In this document: in pieces, positions 43,396 to 52,444 of the stretch
Position numbering within the stretch: the stretch's first letter is position 1
How the letters are laid out: each line of letters starts with the position of its first letter
DNA from: Deltaproteobacteria bacterium
GTDB taxonomy: Bacteria > Myxococcota_C > UBA6777
Direction of reading: 5' to 3'
DNA: 64,000 bases
Assembly (NCBI GenBank): GCA_006226375.1
Contig: SBHC01000063.1
Location: forward strand, 295,075-359,074
Program-made: the position numbers and the translations under genes
The notes under the pieces: model-generated
The model's database searches: none
The model's input: only the letters and a program-made list of their open reading frames with translations
What the model was told of the DNA's origin: nothing

Positions 43396-44253
43396 ATGAC
43401 CAAGATCGACCAGTTTGAAAGTGTCTTTAATGCTGCAACCAAAGACGTGTTTCGCTTTGATGCACCACGCATCGAAACGCTTTGCGTCGTGACGGATCTC
43501 ACCGGCTACGAGCACACTCAGTTTGTTCTTCAGATCCGTGAGTTCCTCCGTAGTCTGGGCGACGCAGAGGACCTCACCTGGATCGAGTTTGATGGGGAGA
43601 AGTCCGCGGACCTGGAGGGCGTGCTGCAACAAATCGAAGACCAGCAACCGGATCTCATCTGCACCTACCGCAACCTGCACAGCGGAGCCTGGCGCTGGCC
43701 TTATAGCTTGGGCGAGCACCTCCATGTGTTCACCCAGGCCACCAACATTCCTGTTCTGGTGTTGCCTCGCCCGGACCAAGACTTCCCCGACGAACTGCTG
43801 CAAGGCACAGGCACCGTTATGGCAGTCACAGACCATCTCTCCGGTGATGATCATCTGGTGAACATGGCCGTCCACATCACGGCGGAAGATGGAACGCTGT
43901 ACCTGACTCATGTAGAGCCAGAAGACACGTTCGAGGCCTACATTGACCTGATTTCCAAGATTCCCGCCATCGACACGGACGTGGCACGTGAGGAGCTCCA
44001 AGAGCAGATCCTAAAACAACCGGCTGATTATGTGGAGTCCACACAGGACGTCCTGGAAGAAGCTCGGGTGCCCATCGAAGTGGAGCCCATTGTTGCGTTG
44101 GGCGATCCCCTCACGACGTACCAATTCCTTTTGCAAGAGCACAAGATCAACCTCCTGGTTCTCAACACCAAGGATGAAAACCAGAACGCGATGCACAACC
44201 TCGCCTACACCCTCGCTGTTGAGCTTCGTGACATCCCCCTCTTGATGCTTTAA
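43396..44253 (+). CDS. Tandem universal-stress-protein-like protein
   Basis: A 285-residue cytosolic protein that seems to contain two alpha/beta domains of the universal stress (UspA) type. The first runs from the start (ETLCVVTDLTGYEHTQFVLQI) to NIPVLVLPRP at about 140; the second from VMAVTDHLSG to INLLVLNTKDENQN and VELRDIPLLML at the end. The typical Gx2Gx9G(S/T) nucleotide-binding loop is not seen. The start at 43396 is chosen over 43315 because the upstream codons give an unlikely N-terminus (VVVMVCVLAF); the ribosome binding site is weak in both. Function unknown; nucleotide or ligand binding is likely. Confidence 0.65.
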   Translation: MTKIDQFESVFNAATKDVFRFDAPRIETLCVVTDLTGYEHTQFVLQIREFLRSLGDAEDLTWIEFDGEKSADLEGVLQQIEDQQPDLICTYRNLHSGAWRWPYSLGEHLHVFTQATNIPVLVLPRPDQDFPDELLQGTGTVMAVTDHLSGDDHLVNMAVHITAEDGTLYLTHVEPEDTFEAYIDLISKIPAIDTDVAREELQEQILKQPADYVESTQDVLEEARVPIEVEPIVALGDPLTTYQFLLQEHKINLLVLNTKDENQNAMHNLAYTLAVELRDIPLLML

Positions 44254-44320
44254 GATCCTTCCCTGTTGCCCTTCATCGAGACAACCTGGAATCCAAGAAC
44301 CAAACCCATGTGGAATGAAC

Positions 44321-45253
44321 ATGAAAGCAGTCGTGTACGAGACCTACGGCTCCGCTGATGTGTTGCGCATCGAAGAGATCCCCGACCCTGCTCCACGCAA
44401 AGGATGGGCGCGAGTGGAAGTTCACGCAACAGCGTTGAACCCCAAAGATGTGCTGGTCCGAAAAGGGAAGATGCGTTGGCTCGTCGGCGGCGAACGACAA
44501 CGCACCCCAGGCTACGACATTGCGGGTGTCTTGCTTGACGACGCTGACGGTTTGACAGCAGGAACCGAAGTGTTTGGGATGATTCAATCCAATCACGGCG
44601 GAGGTTGCGCAGAAGTTGTCTCCTTGCCCTTTGCTCAACTTGGAGCCAAACCAAACACCCTCAGCATGGTGGAAGCAGCCTCTCTTCCTCTCGCAGGCAT
44701 GACCGCGCTCCAAGCCCTCCGCGACGAGTTGCTCTTACAAGAAGGGCAAACGGTCTTGTTGAACGGCGCGTCGGGAGGAGTCGGAACACTCGCAGTGCAG
44801 ATTTGTCGGGCTCTTGGAGGCAAGGGCATTGCGGTCTGCTCGTCGCGCAATCTGTCGTTGGTTCAAGAGCTGGGTGCATTTGAAACCATCGATTACACGC
44901 AAACGTCCCCTGCAGAACGCCGCAACCTGGACGCAGTCTTCGATATCTTCGGCAGCCTACCCTGGGAAAAAGCTCGCCACTGTTTGGTAAAAGGCGGACG
45001 GTATTGCACCGCAATTCCCAAACCCAAAGCCATCCTTCGTGGCAGTTTAAGACGTTTGGGGTTGCACAGAGCTGCGCTGGTGGTGGTCAAGAGTCGTCGC
45101 TCCGACCTTGATGTGTTGCGCAACCTGGTGGAGAACGAACAGCTTCGTCCCATCGTTGAGAAGGTGCTCACCATGGAAGAATCCGCCGAAGGACACCGAC
45201 ACATTGAGACCAAACGAGCACGTGGGAAGGTAGTCATCCAAATCAAAGAGTAG
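44321..45253 (+). CDS. Zinc-free medium-chain dehydrogenase/reductase (quinone oxidoreductase-like)
   Basis: A 310-residue NADPH-dependent oxidoreductase of the quinone oxidoreductase group. Seen: MKAVVYETYG at the N-terminus, HATALNPKDVLVRKG, and the nucleotide-binding loop LLNGASGGVGTLAVQICRALG. No structural-zinc or catalytic-zinc cysteine set is visible. The ATG at 44321 is preferred to that at 44315, because GGAA then lies at 6 bases; the family usually starts MKAV. Substrate not deducible. It follows the USP-like gene by about 65 bases and precedes a lipoprotein gene by only 9 bases, so co-transcription is likely. Confidence 0.85.
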   Translation: MKAVVYETYGSADVLRIEEIPDPAPRKGWARVEVHATALNPKDVLVRKGKMRWLVGGERQRTPGYDIAGVLLDDADGLTAGTEVFGMIQSNHGGGCAEVVSLPFAQLGAKPNTLSMVEAASLPLAGMTALQALRDELLLQEGQTVLLNGASGGVGTLAVQICRALGGKGIAVCSSRNLSLVQELGAFETIDYTQTSPAERRNLDAVFDIFGSLPWEKARHCLVKGGRYCTAIPKPKAILRGSLRRLGLHRAALVVVKSRRSDLDVLRNLVENEQLRPIVEKVLTMEESAEGHRHIETKRARGKVVIQIKE

Positions 45254-45262
45254 TTCGTCCAC

Positions 45263-45838
45263 ATGAATGTCCGCCATCCACTCACCTCCTTCTTTGCCTT
45301 CTTTCTTCTTCTGCACACTGGATGTGCGCACAACCCTCGCGTTGCTTTGGAGTTGCCCCACAACGATGCACCTCCTGCTGAGCGTAGGGCCGCCTACCAC
45401 AAGCTGAAGTTCAAGCGCCTTCAGGGCGATGTGTTTGTTCTCCATGGTGGAGAAGAGATTCATGATTTAAGAGATTTGTTGCCGGTTGTCATGACATCGT
45501 CGTCCACAGCCAGAACGATTCGAAAGTACCAGCGGGCCAAGCGACGGGCTGACCTGGCCTATGGGTTGGGCATCCCGCTTAGCATTGTTGTGCCTCTGGG
45601 TCTCCTGAGCTTTATCCCCATCTCTCAGATCCCCGGAGACAACAGCAAAGTGTACGCCGCCATGACGCTAGGAACAGGGGTTCTTCTGGTTGGATTGGTA
45701 GCTTCCTTCGTCGTTGGTGTGCAGATGAACCAAAGAATGCTCCAACTGCAGCAACAAATGGCTCGCACATACAACAAAGACCTACGGTTCTTGATGGAGA
45801 TCAATAATACCAAAGAAAGAACCCGCTCAACCTATTGA
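45263..45838 (+). CDS. Lipoprotein with two transmembrane helices
   Basis: A 191-residue protein. The signal peptide MNVRHPLTSFFAFFLLLHTGC has a lipobox LHTGC with Cys21. A soluble region (about 22-100) with basic helices follows, then two hydrophobic segments (GIPLSIVVPLGLLSFIP and LGTGVLLVGLVASFVVG), then a coiled-coil-like tail (NQRMLQLQQQMARTYNKDL). A lipoprotein with its own membrane helices is unusual; one of the two signals may therefore be misread. No family recognised. It starts 9 bases after the oxidoreductase stop, so it is probably in the same transcript. Confidence 0.6.
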   Translation: MNVRHPLTSFFAFFLLLHTGCAHNPRVALELPHNDAPPAERRAAYHKLKFKRLQGDVFVLHGGEEIHDLRDLLPVVMTSSSTARTIRKYQRAKRRADLAYGLGIPLSIVVPLGLLSFIPISQIPGDNSKVYAAMTLGTGVLLVGLVASFVVGVQMNQRMLQLQQQMARTYNKDLRFLMEINNTKERTRSTY

Positions 45839-46031
45839 AACATGGATATTTTTTTGGTATAGTGCAGCGTTGCCTCACGGAAACACCTTTTCATCGTCAG
45901 GCTCCTACATTGATTTCACCAGCGCAAGCGCCGGGATACCGGACGTTTACGCTGTTTATACTTATTTGCACGTTTGTGCTAGATCGTTGAGGAAGGTACG
46001 ACACAGTCGACTTTCCTCGTAGGAGGTTCTC

Positions 46032-47120
46032 ATGAGCACCATCAACCGCTCCGACTTTCAACGTCAGTTCCAAAACCAATCCTTGAACCTGGAACGTGTG
46101 GACGAAGCCACCCAACAAAAGCTGGAACAAGCAGGTTCGAGCCGGGCGGCTGTTGCCCAGGCCGACCTCAACGGTGACGGCAAGATCCAAGGCACCCGTG
46201 AGCTGAACGCTTTGTTCCGCCACATGGACAGCTTTGACCGCAACGGCAGCGGCCGCAGCTTTATTGCCCAAAACCAACAAACCGGCCAGGCCACCAACTC
46301 GGGCAAAGTGTACAGCGCACTCTCCCTGTTGTTCCAAGAAACCGGTGGCGTGGACACGGTGGCTCGGGACAACAACCTCCGCGAGTTGGGTCAGCAGTTT
46401 GCAGCAGGTGGCGCGCAGTCCATCGCAGACAAGATGGGCGCTCACCTTGAGAACATCGAACAATCCGGCGTGGGCATTTACTACGGCGACCACTCCAGCC
46501 TCAAAGGGAAAACCTTGAGCGAGAAGCAAGAGTGGATCGACAACAACGCGACGGAAGGCACCAACCCTCCCAGCGCCAGCCAACTCAAAGAGTCAAGCTG
46601 CATCGGGTGGGCCATGGAGAACGTCGAAGCAGCTTACATCCAAGCTGGAAAAGCAGAGCGTTGGAGTGAGATCAAAAGCATCGTCTACTCCAAAGGCACC
46701 AAAGGCACCGATCTTGCGCAAGAACTCCAAAAAGACGGCTGGGAAGCGGTCTACTGGAACCCCGACGCTCGCAACCCCGATGACGGAAACGCGGAGCACT
46801 CCTACACCGCAGCCATCACCAAGCGCGGCAAGCCCTACTACGGCATCAACGTAGACCACCGCGTTGTGGACTACCGCCCCACCTCGGGCGGCTCTACCGA
46901 ACTCGACATGAGCGGCGTGGAAAAGCTCCGCGAAGTGCCCTTCTTCTTTGGCTTGGCCAAGGGTGGAATGCACACGTTTGTGGGCCGTGAAGGCAAGGTG
47001 AATGAGTTTCACTGGACCGCAAAGCCCGATGACGACAACGCCATTGAAGAGCGTCCCTTGGAAGACTTCCCCTGGAACAGCGGCGTGATCATGATTCCTC
47101 CCGGCACCTGGCCCAACTAA
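46032..47120 (+). CDS. EF-hand-containing protein with possible Cys/His active site
   Basis: A 362-residue protein without a signal peptide or membrane segment. The N-terminal 85 residues hold an EF-hand loop (DLNGDGKIQGTR, 45-56) and a second, weaker one (DSFDRNGSGRSF, about 66-77), so it probably binds calcium. The C-terminal domain (about 180-362) carries Cys190 in SSCIGWAMENVEAAY and His314 in GGMHTFVG, 124 residues apart, the order seen in papain-like and transglutaminase-like enzymes; NEFHW after it could supply the third residue. I do not recognise the family. A clean AGGAGG lies 6 bases before the ATG. With its calcium-binding N-terminus and no signal peptide it might be a cytosolic enzyme or an effector exported by a dedicated secretion system. 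Confidence 0.7.
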   Translation: MSTINRSDFQRQFQNQSLNLERVDEATQQKLEQAGSSRAAVAQADLNGDGKIQGTRELNALFRHMDSFDRNGSGRSFIAQNQQTGQATNSGKVYSALSLLFQETGGVDTVARDNNLRELGQQFAAGGAQSIADKMGAHLENIEQSGVGIYYGDHSSLKGKTLSEKQEWIDNNATEGTNPPSASQLKESSCIGWAMENVEAAYIQAGKAERWSEIKSIVYSKGTKGTDLAQELQKDGWEAVYWNPDARNPDDGNAEHSYTAAITKRGKPYYGINVDHRVVDYRPTSGGSTELDMSGVEKLREVPFFFGLAKGGMHTFVGREGKVNEFHWTAKPDDDNAIEERPLEDFPWNSGVIMIPPGTWPN

Positions 47121-47246
47121 GAAAATCGTCTTCCCTCCTCTCAAACCTACCAAGACGGTTGACCCTTCCTCTAAAAACCCGCATAACCAACAACCACAAG
47201 AACACGCTACACCTCTACCCGACACAACAAGAAGGGTTGTTTTGCT

Positions 47247-48659
47247 ATGTGGATAAGTTGGATTGCAGCCGCCAGTCATGGACACCATGCAGCCAAGGTT
47301 TCAACAGGCGTCACCGCGCTGTTCGCCTGTTTGCTGGTGGCGATGATTGCTTCTCTCGCCCTTGAAGAGAAGCTCCACGCCAAGAAGTCTGTGATTGTCG
47401 GCCTCTTCGCGGTGGTCTCACTGTTGTTGGCTGCCTTTTGCGGGATTCTGCCTGAGACCGACGGAAGCTACTTCGTTCGCGTCACCGACCACATCAAGCT
47501 GCCGGTCTACATTCCTGCGATAGACTGGGGTGTGATTGCCATCATCCTAGGCTCCAGCCTGTTTGTGGACATCACCTCCAAATCGGGCTTGTTCACCTGG
47601 ATCGCCATTAAGCTGACCAAAGCATCCAAGGGCGACCCGATGATGCTGCTGGTCTTCTACGGCGTGATGACTGTCGTCTTCTCTGCTGTGCTGAACAACG
47701 TCACGGCCATGATTATCGTGGGCTCGCTGACTGGGGTGTCGCTCAAGAAACTTCAACGCAGCGACAAGCTCTTGGGCTTTCTTCTTGTGGAAGGGCTTCT
47801 AACCAACATTGGGGGCTTGCTCACGCTGATTAGTTCGGTGCCCAACATCATCGTCGGAAAGGCCGCCAAGATCAGCTTTATGAAGTTCTTCTTTGTCGCC
47901 AGCCCCTATGTGCTGGTCGCCACCGCGGTCACCATCTGGCTGGGAGCGCGCATCTTTGGGATCAAGCGCCTGCAAAGTGACGAAGAAAAAGCTGCCGCCG
48001 CCAAACAAGTCGAAGGATTTGATGAGAACGACGGCATCGAAAGCGCCTTCTTCTTCTGGTTTGGCACCACCATGACCATCTTGTTTATCGTGTGTCTGGC
48101 TAGCACATCGTTCCTGCCCTACATCAAGGGACTTGGGATGGGCTACGTCGCGCTGTCCTTTGCCGCCATCATGATGATTCGGTACAAGGCCACCGCCGAC
48201 AAATTCTATGCAGCCGTCGACTGGGATCTCCTCGGATTCTTTGCAGCGTTGTTTGTGGTCATCAATGTGATGGAACACGCCTTGGTACTTGATATGATCG
48301 GCGTGGGTTTGGGCAAAGTGATCGCCATGGGCAAGCTGACAGGAAGCGGGCTGATCCTTGTGATGACTGCTGTGTTCAGCTCCGTGACAGACAACATTCC
48401 TCTTGCTGCGATGCTCGCCAAGATCTTGCAGCAACTGAAAACGTCACCTGACTCCCCCCTCTGGTGGTCGGTTGTGTTTGGAGGAAACCTCGGCGGGAAC
48501 CTCACCCCCATTGGCTCGGCTTCTACCTTGGTGGCCGTGACCATCATCCATCGATACAAGCTGAACCTGTCTTTTGCAGGCTTTGTGAAACAAGCCCTAC
48601 CGTTTGCGGCCATTCAGATTGTGATGGCTACGGCGTACGTCCTTCTGTTCCTTCAATAA
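47247..48659 (+). CDS. ArsB/NhaD-superfamily ion transporter
   Basis: A 470-residue membrane transporter with about eleven to twelve hydrophobic helices. The repeats of the ArsB/NhaD (IT) superfamily are visible: NNVTAMIIVGSLTG in the first half and DNIPLAAMLAKIL with GGNLGGNLTPIGSAST in the second, the two hairpin regions that line the ion path. The SLC13/NhaD/CitM families share this build. Na+/H+ antiport is most likely, because an acidic residue cluster (LFVDITSKSG) resembles NhaD. The start lies in a weak but plausible AAGGG context. Its last 32 bases overlap the convergent YkgJ-type gene. Confidence 0.85.
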   Translation: MWISWIAAASHGHHAAKVSTGVTALFACLLVAMIASLALEEKLHAKKSVIVGLFAVVSLLLAAFCGILPETDGSYFVRVTDHIKLPVYIPAIDWGVIAIILGSSLFVDITSKSGLFTWIAIKLTKASKGDPMMLLVFYGVMTVVFSAVLNNVTAMIIVGSLTGVSLKKLQRSDKLLGFLLVEGLLTNIGGLLTLISSVPNIIVGKAAKISFMKFFFVASPYVLVATAVTIWLGARIFGIKRLQSDEEKAAAAKQVEGFDENDGIESAFFFWFGTTMTILFIVCLASTSFLPYIKGLGMGYVALSFAAIMMIRYKATADKFYAAVDWDLLGFFAALFVVINVMEHALVLDMIGVGLGKVIAMGKLTGSGLILVMTAVFSSVTDNIPLAAMLAKILQQLKTSPDSPLWWSVVFGGNLGGNLTPIGSASTLVAVTIIHRYKLNLSFAGFVKQALPFAAIQIVMATAYVLLFLQ

Positions 48660-49359
48660 CCTTGTGCCAATCAATGGTGATGGGATCCACAAGGATCGCC
48701 AACGCTACGCCCAACGAAGCCACAAATCCCCCCCACGTTGAGAGCCCCAAACATTCCCCCAACTGCTCCTTGCATTGCAGCACTTCCTTGTACCGTCGAT
48801 AGGGCAAGCTGTACGCCGTCAACTCCTCCGAAGAAACCCCCTCCAGGTTTTTCTCGCAGGTGCTTTGCATCCGCCCGTCCAGTTGCAAGGAAGGATATCC
48901 AAAGGACCGGCAAATAACAGGCCGCCAAGGATAGATTTGGCACCCTTCCAGAGGCACAACCAAAGGACAAGGAAGATGCTTGTAAGGCAGCGCGTCCTCC
49001 ATTTCGGCCAGGAAGCCTACCTCTCTTGTAGAGCCAGCCACCAGCTGCGGGACATCATCGGGCAATCTCTTGTACCAGCTCCGCGCCTCGCCTTGCACTC
49101 GCTCTTGTTCCGATGGAGACATCTCAAGGAAACCAAGGCGCACGACGAAAAGATCCAGCCAACGAACGAAGAAGGTTTGCGAACAACACTCATTGCAAAG
49201 CGGGCTGCATTTAATTTTGCCAGGAAAGTCACGATCGACTTGCTGGTACACCTCACTGCGACGCTCCAGACTCTCACGATAAGCGTCAACACTTTGTCGA
49301 ACAGGATCCGACCAAACTCTCTGAACCCTCGGCAACTCATCCCATAACCAATGTTTCAT
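48628..49359 (-). CDS. YkgJ-family cysteine-cluster protein
   Basis: About 243 residues. The Cys cluster CSPLCNECCSQTFF, followed by CPLVVPLEGCQIYPWRPVICRSFGYP and CEKNL, is the pattern of YkgJ/UPF0153 proteins, thought to bind zinc or an Fe-S centre. The start is uncertain: ATG at 49359 (MKHWLWDEL) or 49368 (MVVMKHW); both lack a strong ribosome binding site. The frame continues to 49455 through an AT-rich hydrophobic stretch that I consider non-coding. The C-terminus overlaps the transporter gene. Function unknown; related genes are scattered among many bacteria without clear partners. Confidence 0.78.
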   Translation of the reverse strand: MKHWLWDELPRVQRVWSDPVRQSVDAYRESLERRSEVYQQVDRDFPGKIKCSPLCNECCSQTFFVRWLDLFVVRLGFLEMSPSEQERVQGEARSWYKRLPDDVPQLVAGSTREVGFLAEMEDALPYKHLPCPLVVPLEGCQIYPWRPVICRSFGYPSLQLDGRMQSTCEKNLEGVSSEELTAYSLPYRRYKEVLQCKEQLGECLGLSTWGGFVASLGVALAILVDPITIDWHKVIEGTEGRTP

Positions 49360-49817
49360 CACTACCATGTGCCCCAAAGACAAACGCTGACAAAGAGCTA
49401 AAATGTACAACCAAAGCAAGAAAGACTCAACAAGCCAAAACAAATAGAAAAACAAAGAAAACTGTTGATTCTATACATTGCCTGATGTGAACCTAGACTT
49501 TCAATTTGAAGAAAACACCGCACTTAGCCCTGCTCATTTGTACAGAACAACCTAGGAATATTGTAAAGAAATTGCACGACATCAAAAAAAACGGTTTACT
49601 ATTCTGTAGATTTCTATATCCTAGATTTGCGCAGATAGGTTCTAAGGTTGCAAGTATTGATAGAAAATATAACACAGCCCAAGACCTTGACAAAATCTAT
49701 ACACAACCTATATATATAGGGGTGAGGGGATAGCTGTGGGTTCGGTTCCATAGAGAAAAACCGACGCACACAGCAAACATACCCATTCCATACTGCCCAA
49801 CCGAAGGAGTTGGAGAA
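49360..49817. other. AT-rich divergent intergenic region before the CarH-like regulator
   Basis: About 458 bases with a marked AT excess and no convincing gene. TRTACA half-sites occur at 49472-49477, 49539-49544 and 49698-49703; such sequences are bound by LitR/CarH-like regulators in some bacteria, from memory. The last is inside the promoter listed separately. Confidence 0.5.
49687..49716 (+). promoter_or_regulatory. Sigma-70-type promoter for the CarH-like gene, with embedded palindrome
   Basis: TTGACA at 49687-49692 and TATATA at 49709-49714 or 49711-49716 (spacer 16 or 18) form a good sigma-70 promoter about 100 bases before the start at 49818. The -10 element is inside the palindrome CCTATATATATAGG (49707-49720), and TATACA lies between -35 and -10: a layout that fits autorepression. 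Confidence 0.55.
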
Positions 49818-50789
49818 GTGATCAACAAAGAAAACATCAACACGGAGGAGACTCACGACAACGAAGCTCTGCAAAGCGAAGAAGCATCGAGCAAGGGGCA
49901 AGATGCGATCTGGTCGATCTCTGCAGTGAGTCGTATGACTCGTTTGAGTCAACATACATTACGCGCCTGGGAACGACGCTTTGGCATGCCCGTCCCCACC
50001 CGTCTACCTTCGGGACACCGTCGCTACACCCAAGACCAGGTAGAGCACCTTCAAATGATTGCTCGTGCCCTACGCTTGGGACACCGTGCAGGCGACATTG
50101 TACCTCTGGATATTGAGAAATTAAAAGAGCTACTTGCCATCACAGAACCTCAGCCCGAGCAGCGCAAACGGCCACCCAGTTGGTCCGAAGGCGTCTTGGA
50201 AAAAGCCACGGTCTTTGACCGAAAAAGCATCGCAGACGAGCTTCTCTACAGTTCAGCTCACATGGGCATCCGAAACTTTCTCCGTGAGCGAGTTGCCCCT
50301 CTGTTGGACTCCATTGGTGATGCATGGCGCGAAGGTCGAATCGACGTTCGACACGAGCACTTCATCTCTGAGTTGTTGGAAGACACTCTTCGCTCCCTCC
50401 GTATGCCGTTGGAGCCAAACATGTCAGGGCCGCCCATTCTTTTGGCCGCTCTCTCCAACGAACTCCACGGTCTGGGCATTCAGATGGTCGCGCTCACTGT
50501 AGCGTTGCACGGGCGGCAGCTGCGTATCCTGGGCTCGAACACCCCCATGGACGATATCCTTGCGACGTCGGAGAGCCTGCAACCCATCGCGGTGGGTCTC
50601 AGCGTCTCGACCTACACAGCCACGACCCAAACAGCGGCCAAGATCAATCACCTGCGAAGCATGCTTCCCAACTCCACCCTCCTTTGGGTAGGCGGACAAG
50701 GTGCAGCGTTCCTCGAAGGACTCAATCCTGGCATCCAAGTGCTCCGCTCACTCGACGATCTGGAGCGAGCGCTGGAGCAACTCCCCTAG
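49818..50789 (+). CDS. MerR-type regulator with B12-binding domain (CarH/LitR-like photoreceptor)
   Basis: A 323-residue regulator. The N-terminal MerR helix-turn-helix is visible as ISAVSRMTRLSQHTLRAWERR (about 34-54) with RRYTQDQVEHLQ. The C-terminal cobalamin-binding part carries the photoreceptor motif W-x9-EH, here W170 to E180-H181, and ELHGLG with His217 in the position of the lower cobalt ligand. These are the hallmarks of CarH and LitR: tetramers that bind adenosylcobalamin in the dark, repress, and fall apart in light. The start follows AGTTGGAGAAG. It faces a YbgA-type gene that often neighbours such regulators. Confidence 0.88.
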   Translation: MINKENINTEETHDNEALQSEEASSKGQDAIWSISAVSRMTRLSQHTLRAWERRFGMPVPTRLPSGHRRYTQDQVEHLQMIARALRLGHRAGDIVPLDIEKLKELLAITEPQPEQRKRPPSWSEGVLEKATVFDRKSIADELLYSSAHMGIRNFLRERVAPLLDSIGDAWREGRIDVRHEHFISELLEDTLRSLRMPLEPNMSGPPILLAALSNELHGLGIQMVALTVALHGRQLRILGSNTPMDDILATSESLQPIAVGLSVSTYTATTQTAAKINHLRSMLPNSTLLWVGGQGAAFLEGLNPGIQVLRSLDDLERALEQLP

Positions 50790-50854
50790 GACCTCCCTTC
50801 CATCTTCTCCGGCTCCCTCTTCCCCTCACAAGCACTGCAACGAAAGAACGTCGC

Positions 50855-51853
50855 TCACACCGAGCTTCGCAACATCAACTCTTTGGGGTATGGAGTCAGG
50901 TACACCTGCTCGTGAATCCAGTCCGGAACGGCGTGCCTGCGGAAGTGAGAACGTAGCAATGTAAGCGGCACAAGCAACGGGACCATGCCGTTTCGGAAGT
51001 CGTGAATGACCTCGGCCAGCTCTTGCTTTTCGTCACTTGTGAGAGCCTGCTTAAGAAACCCCATCAAGCGAGACAACACGTGGCACTGGCGCCCTCGGTT
51101 CGGCCGAACCGACAAACATTCCATCATCATCCGATGGTAGCCTGTTGCAAGCTCGTCCCACTCTAAGTTGCCAGCCTGTGACACCCACCGCCCCATCTCC
51201 TTTGCCTTGGCAGGACTATGAGCCAGCAACAACATCCGCAGCGAAGCATGAAACGTCACCACAGCGCGAGGGGACGGATCCGTCGCGAGAAGTTGGGTCC
51301 ACCGGTAGAGAGTGAAGATCCGCGTGATAAAGTTTTCCCGAAGATAGGTATCTCGCAAGCGGCCTTCTTCCTCAATGGGGAGAAGAGGCATCGCATCAAC
51401 AAGAGCCTTCGCAAACAAACCACGCCCAGCTCGGGTCGGCATCCCTTTGTCATTGTAGACACGAACGCGAAACAGCCCACAGCTAGGGGAGTCTTTCTTG
51501 AGGACAAACCCATGGAGTTGCTGGTTGGCAAGAAACGATAGCCGCTCTGAAGACCACGACTTCATCCCGCTCGTGTAATTGGTGCCCGACTTCGGACCGA
51601 TCAATTCCGGGTCATCGATTTCGCCAACCAAGCGGATGGTTTCCCGAGGAATGCTCATGCCCATTTCAACCTCTGGACAGACTGACACCCACTCCACATA
51701 GGGCTTCAGATCATGGAGCATGAACTTGTTCTGTTTGTGTCCGCCGTCAAAACGGACTTGCTCCCCCAACAAACAGGCGCTCGCTCCCAAGCGGATGGGA
51801 GCAGCCGGGCTGCCATCTTCCTTTAACTCCCACTCTTCCCAAAACTTTGTCAT
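50855..51853 (-). CDS. YbgA-type protein (DUF523-DUF1722)
   Basis: A 332-residue protein combining the DUF523 domain (residues 15-165, ASACLLGEQVRFDGGHKQN and KDSPSCGLFR with conserved Cys) with the DUF1722 (YbgA) domain from about 205 (LRENFITRIFTLYRW, FHASLRMLLLAHS). TAGGAGTT precedes the ATG at 51853; the frame is open nearly 300 bases further, but those residues look spurious. The function is unknown. In many proteobacteria it lies beside a photolyase gene and a CarH/LitR regulator, and in E. coli ybgA adjoins phr. Here the photolyase is absent. It converges on the CarH-like gene, 65 bases between the stops. Confidence 0.85.
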   Translation of the reverse strand: MTKFWEEWELKEDGSPAAPIRLGASACLLGEQVRFDGGHKQNKFMLHDLKPYVEWVSVCPEVEMGMSIPRETIRLVGEIDDPELIGPKSGTNYTSGMKSWSSERLSFLANQQLHGFVLKKDSPSCGLFRVRVYNDKGMPTRAGRGLFAKALVDAMPLLPIEEEGRLRDTYLRENFITRIFTLYRWTQLLATDPSPRAVVTFHASLRMLLLAHSPAKAKEMGRWVSQAGNLEWDELATGYHRMMMECLSVRPNRGRQCHVLSRLMGFLKQALTSDEKQELAEVIHDFRNGMVPLLVPLTLLRSHFRRHAVPDWIHEQVYLTPYPKELMLRSSV

Positions 51854-52444
51854 GACCCAACTCCTACACAGCGGAAGCACAACGACATGACTCTTCACAT
51901 CCCACCACAAGGGAGAAGAGCCATGTCTAAACTTTCTTAGACATGGATTCCATTCCATCCAAACACCCAGGCGCAAGGACTCATTCCAGGAGACTCCAGG
52001 CTTTCGCAACAACCAAAGAATACGAACACAAGCATACAACAAACACGAACAAAATAGTTGACCTATCCAGTAGGGAAATGCTATAGACATTAATGATATA
52101 TCTAGACAAAAAACGGAATCAATCGATCCAACCAACGGTTTTATCAATAGAAGAACCCAAACCGTTTGTATGGGAAGAGAGGCGGAACGCTATGCCAAGA
52201 AAGCAAAGCACCCAACCTCGGCATTCACAACGACGTGAGCAGCGGCACTCAAGAGTTCGTAGCATTGCTCGCAAGTTGGAAGGTCAGGCCAGGCACCACA
52301 GCCCCGATCGTAAGCCACAATTGCAAATACTACCGGCAGCTCTCGTTGAACTTGTTGAAGAAGAAATCGCTGTCATTTGCTGTGATACAGTCGGCGAACA
52401 AACCCCACTGTCTTAAAACAGAGCCAAGTCCCACCGGCTCGTGC
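51854..52444. other. 591-base region between YbgA-type and oxidoreductase genes
   Basis: The region is AT-rich on its left half. It contains a possible minus-strand promoter for the YbgA gene (TTGTCT at 52104-52109 reversed, TATAGC at 52080-52085 reversed; spacer 18) and a + strand look-alike (TTGACC 52058-52063, TATAGA 52082-52087; spacer 18) that uses the same TATAG. A small ORF is listed separately. Confidence 0.4.
52192..52416 (+). CDS. Possible small basic protein (74 residues)
   Basis: An ATG at 52192 with GAGAGG at about 12 bases upstream opens a 74-residue frame. It has a strongly basic N-terminus (RRKQST, RREQRHSR, RSIARKLEG), then a short acidic helix (LVELVEEEIAV) ending in a CC pair. 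The frame could also start at 52093. It lacks homologues I recognise and may be a chance ORF. Its support is the fair ribosome binding site and the plus-strand promoter look-alike ahead of it. Confidence 0.28.
   Translation: MPRKQSTQPRHSQRREQRHSRVRSIARKLEGQARHHSPDRKPQLQILPAALVELVEEEIAVICCDTVGEQTPLS

Noticed and set aside
42271..44001. 576-codon reverse-strand frame across the TIG lipoprotein and USP-like gene
   Set aside because: Spans two real opposite-strand genes and has shadow composition.
45966..45980. TTGCACGTTTGTGCT, similar to a sigma-54 promoter
   Set aside because: The GG of the -24 element is missing and the GC of the -12 element is one base off the fixed spacing.
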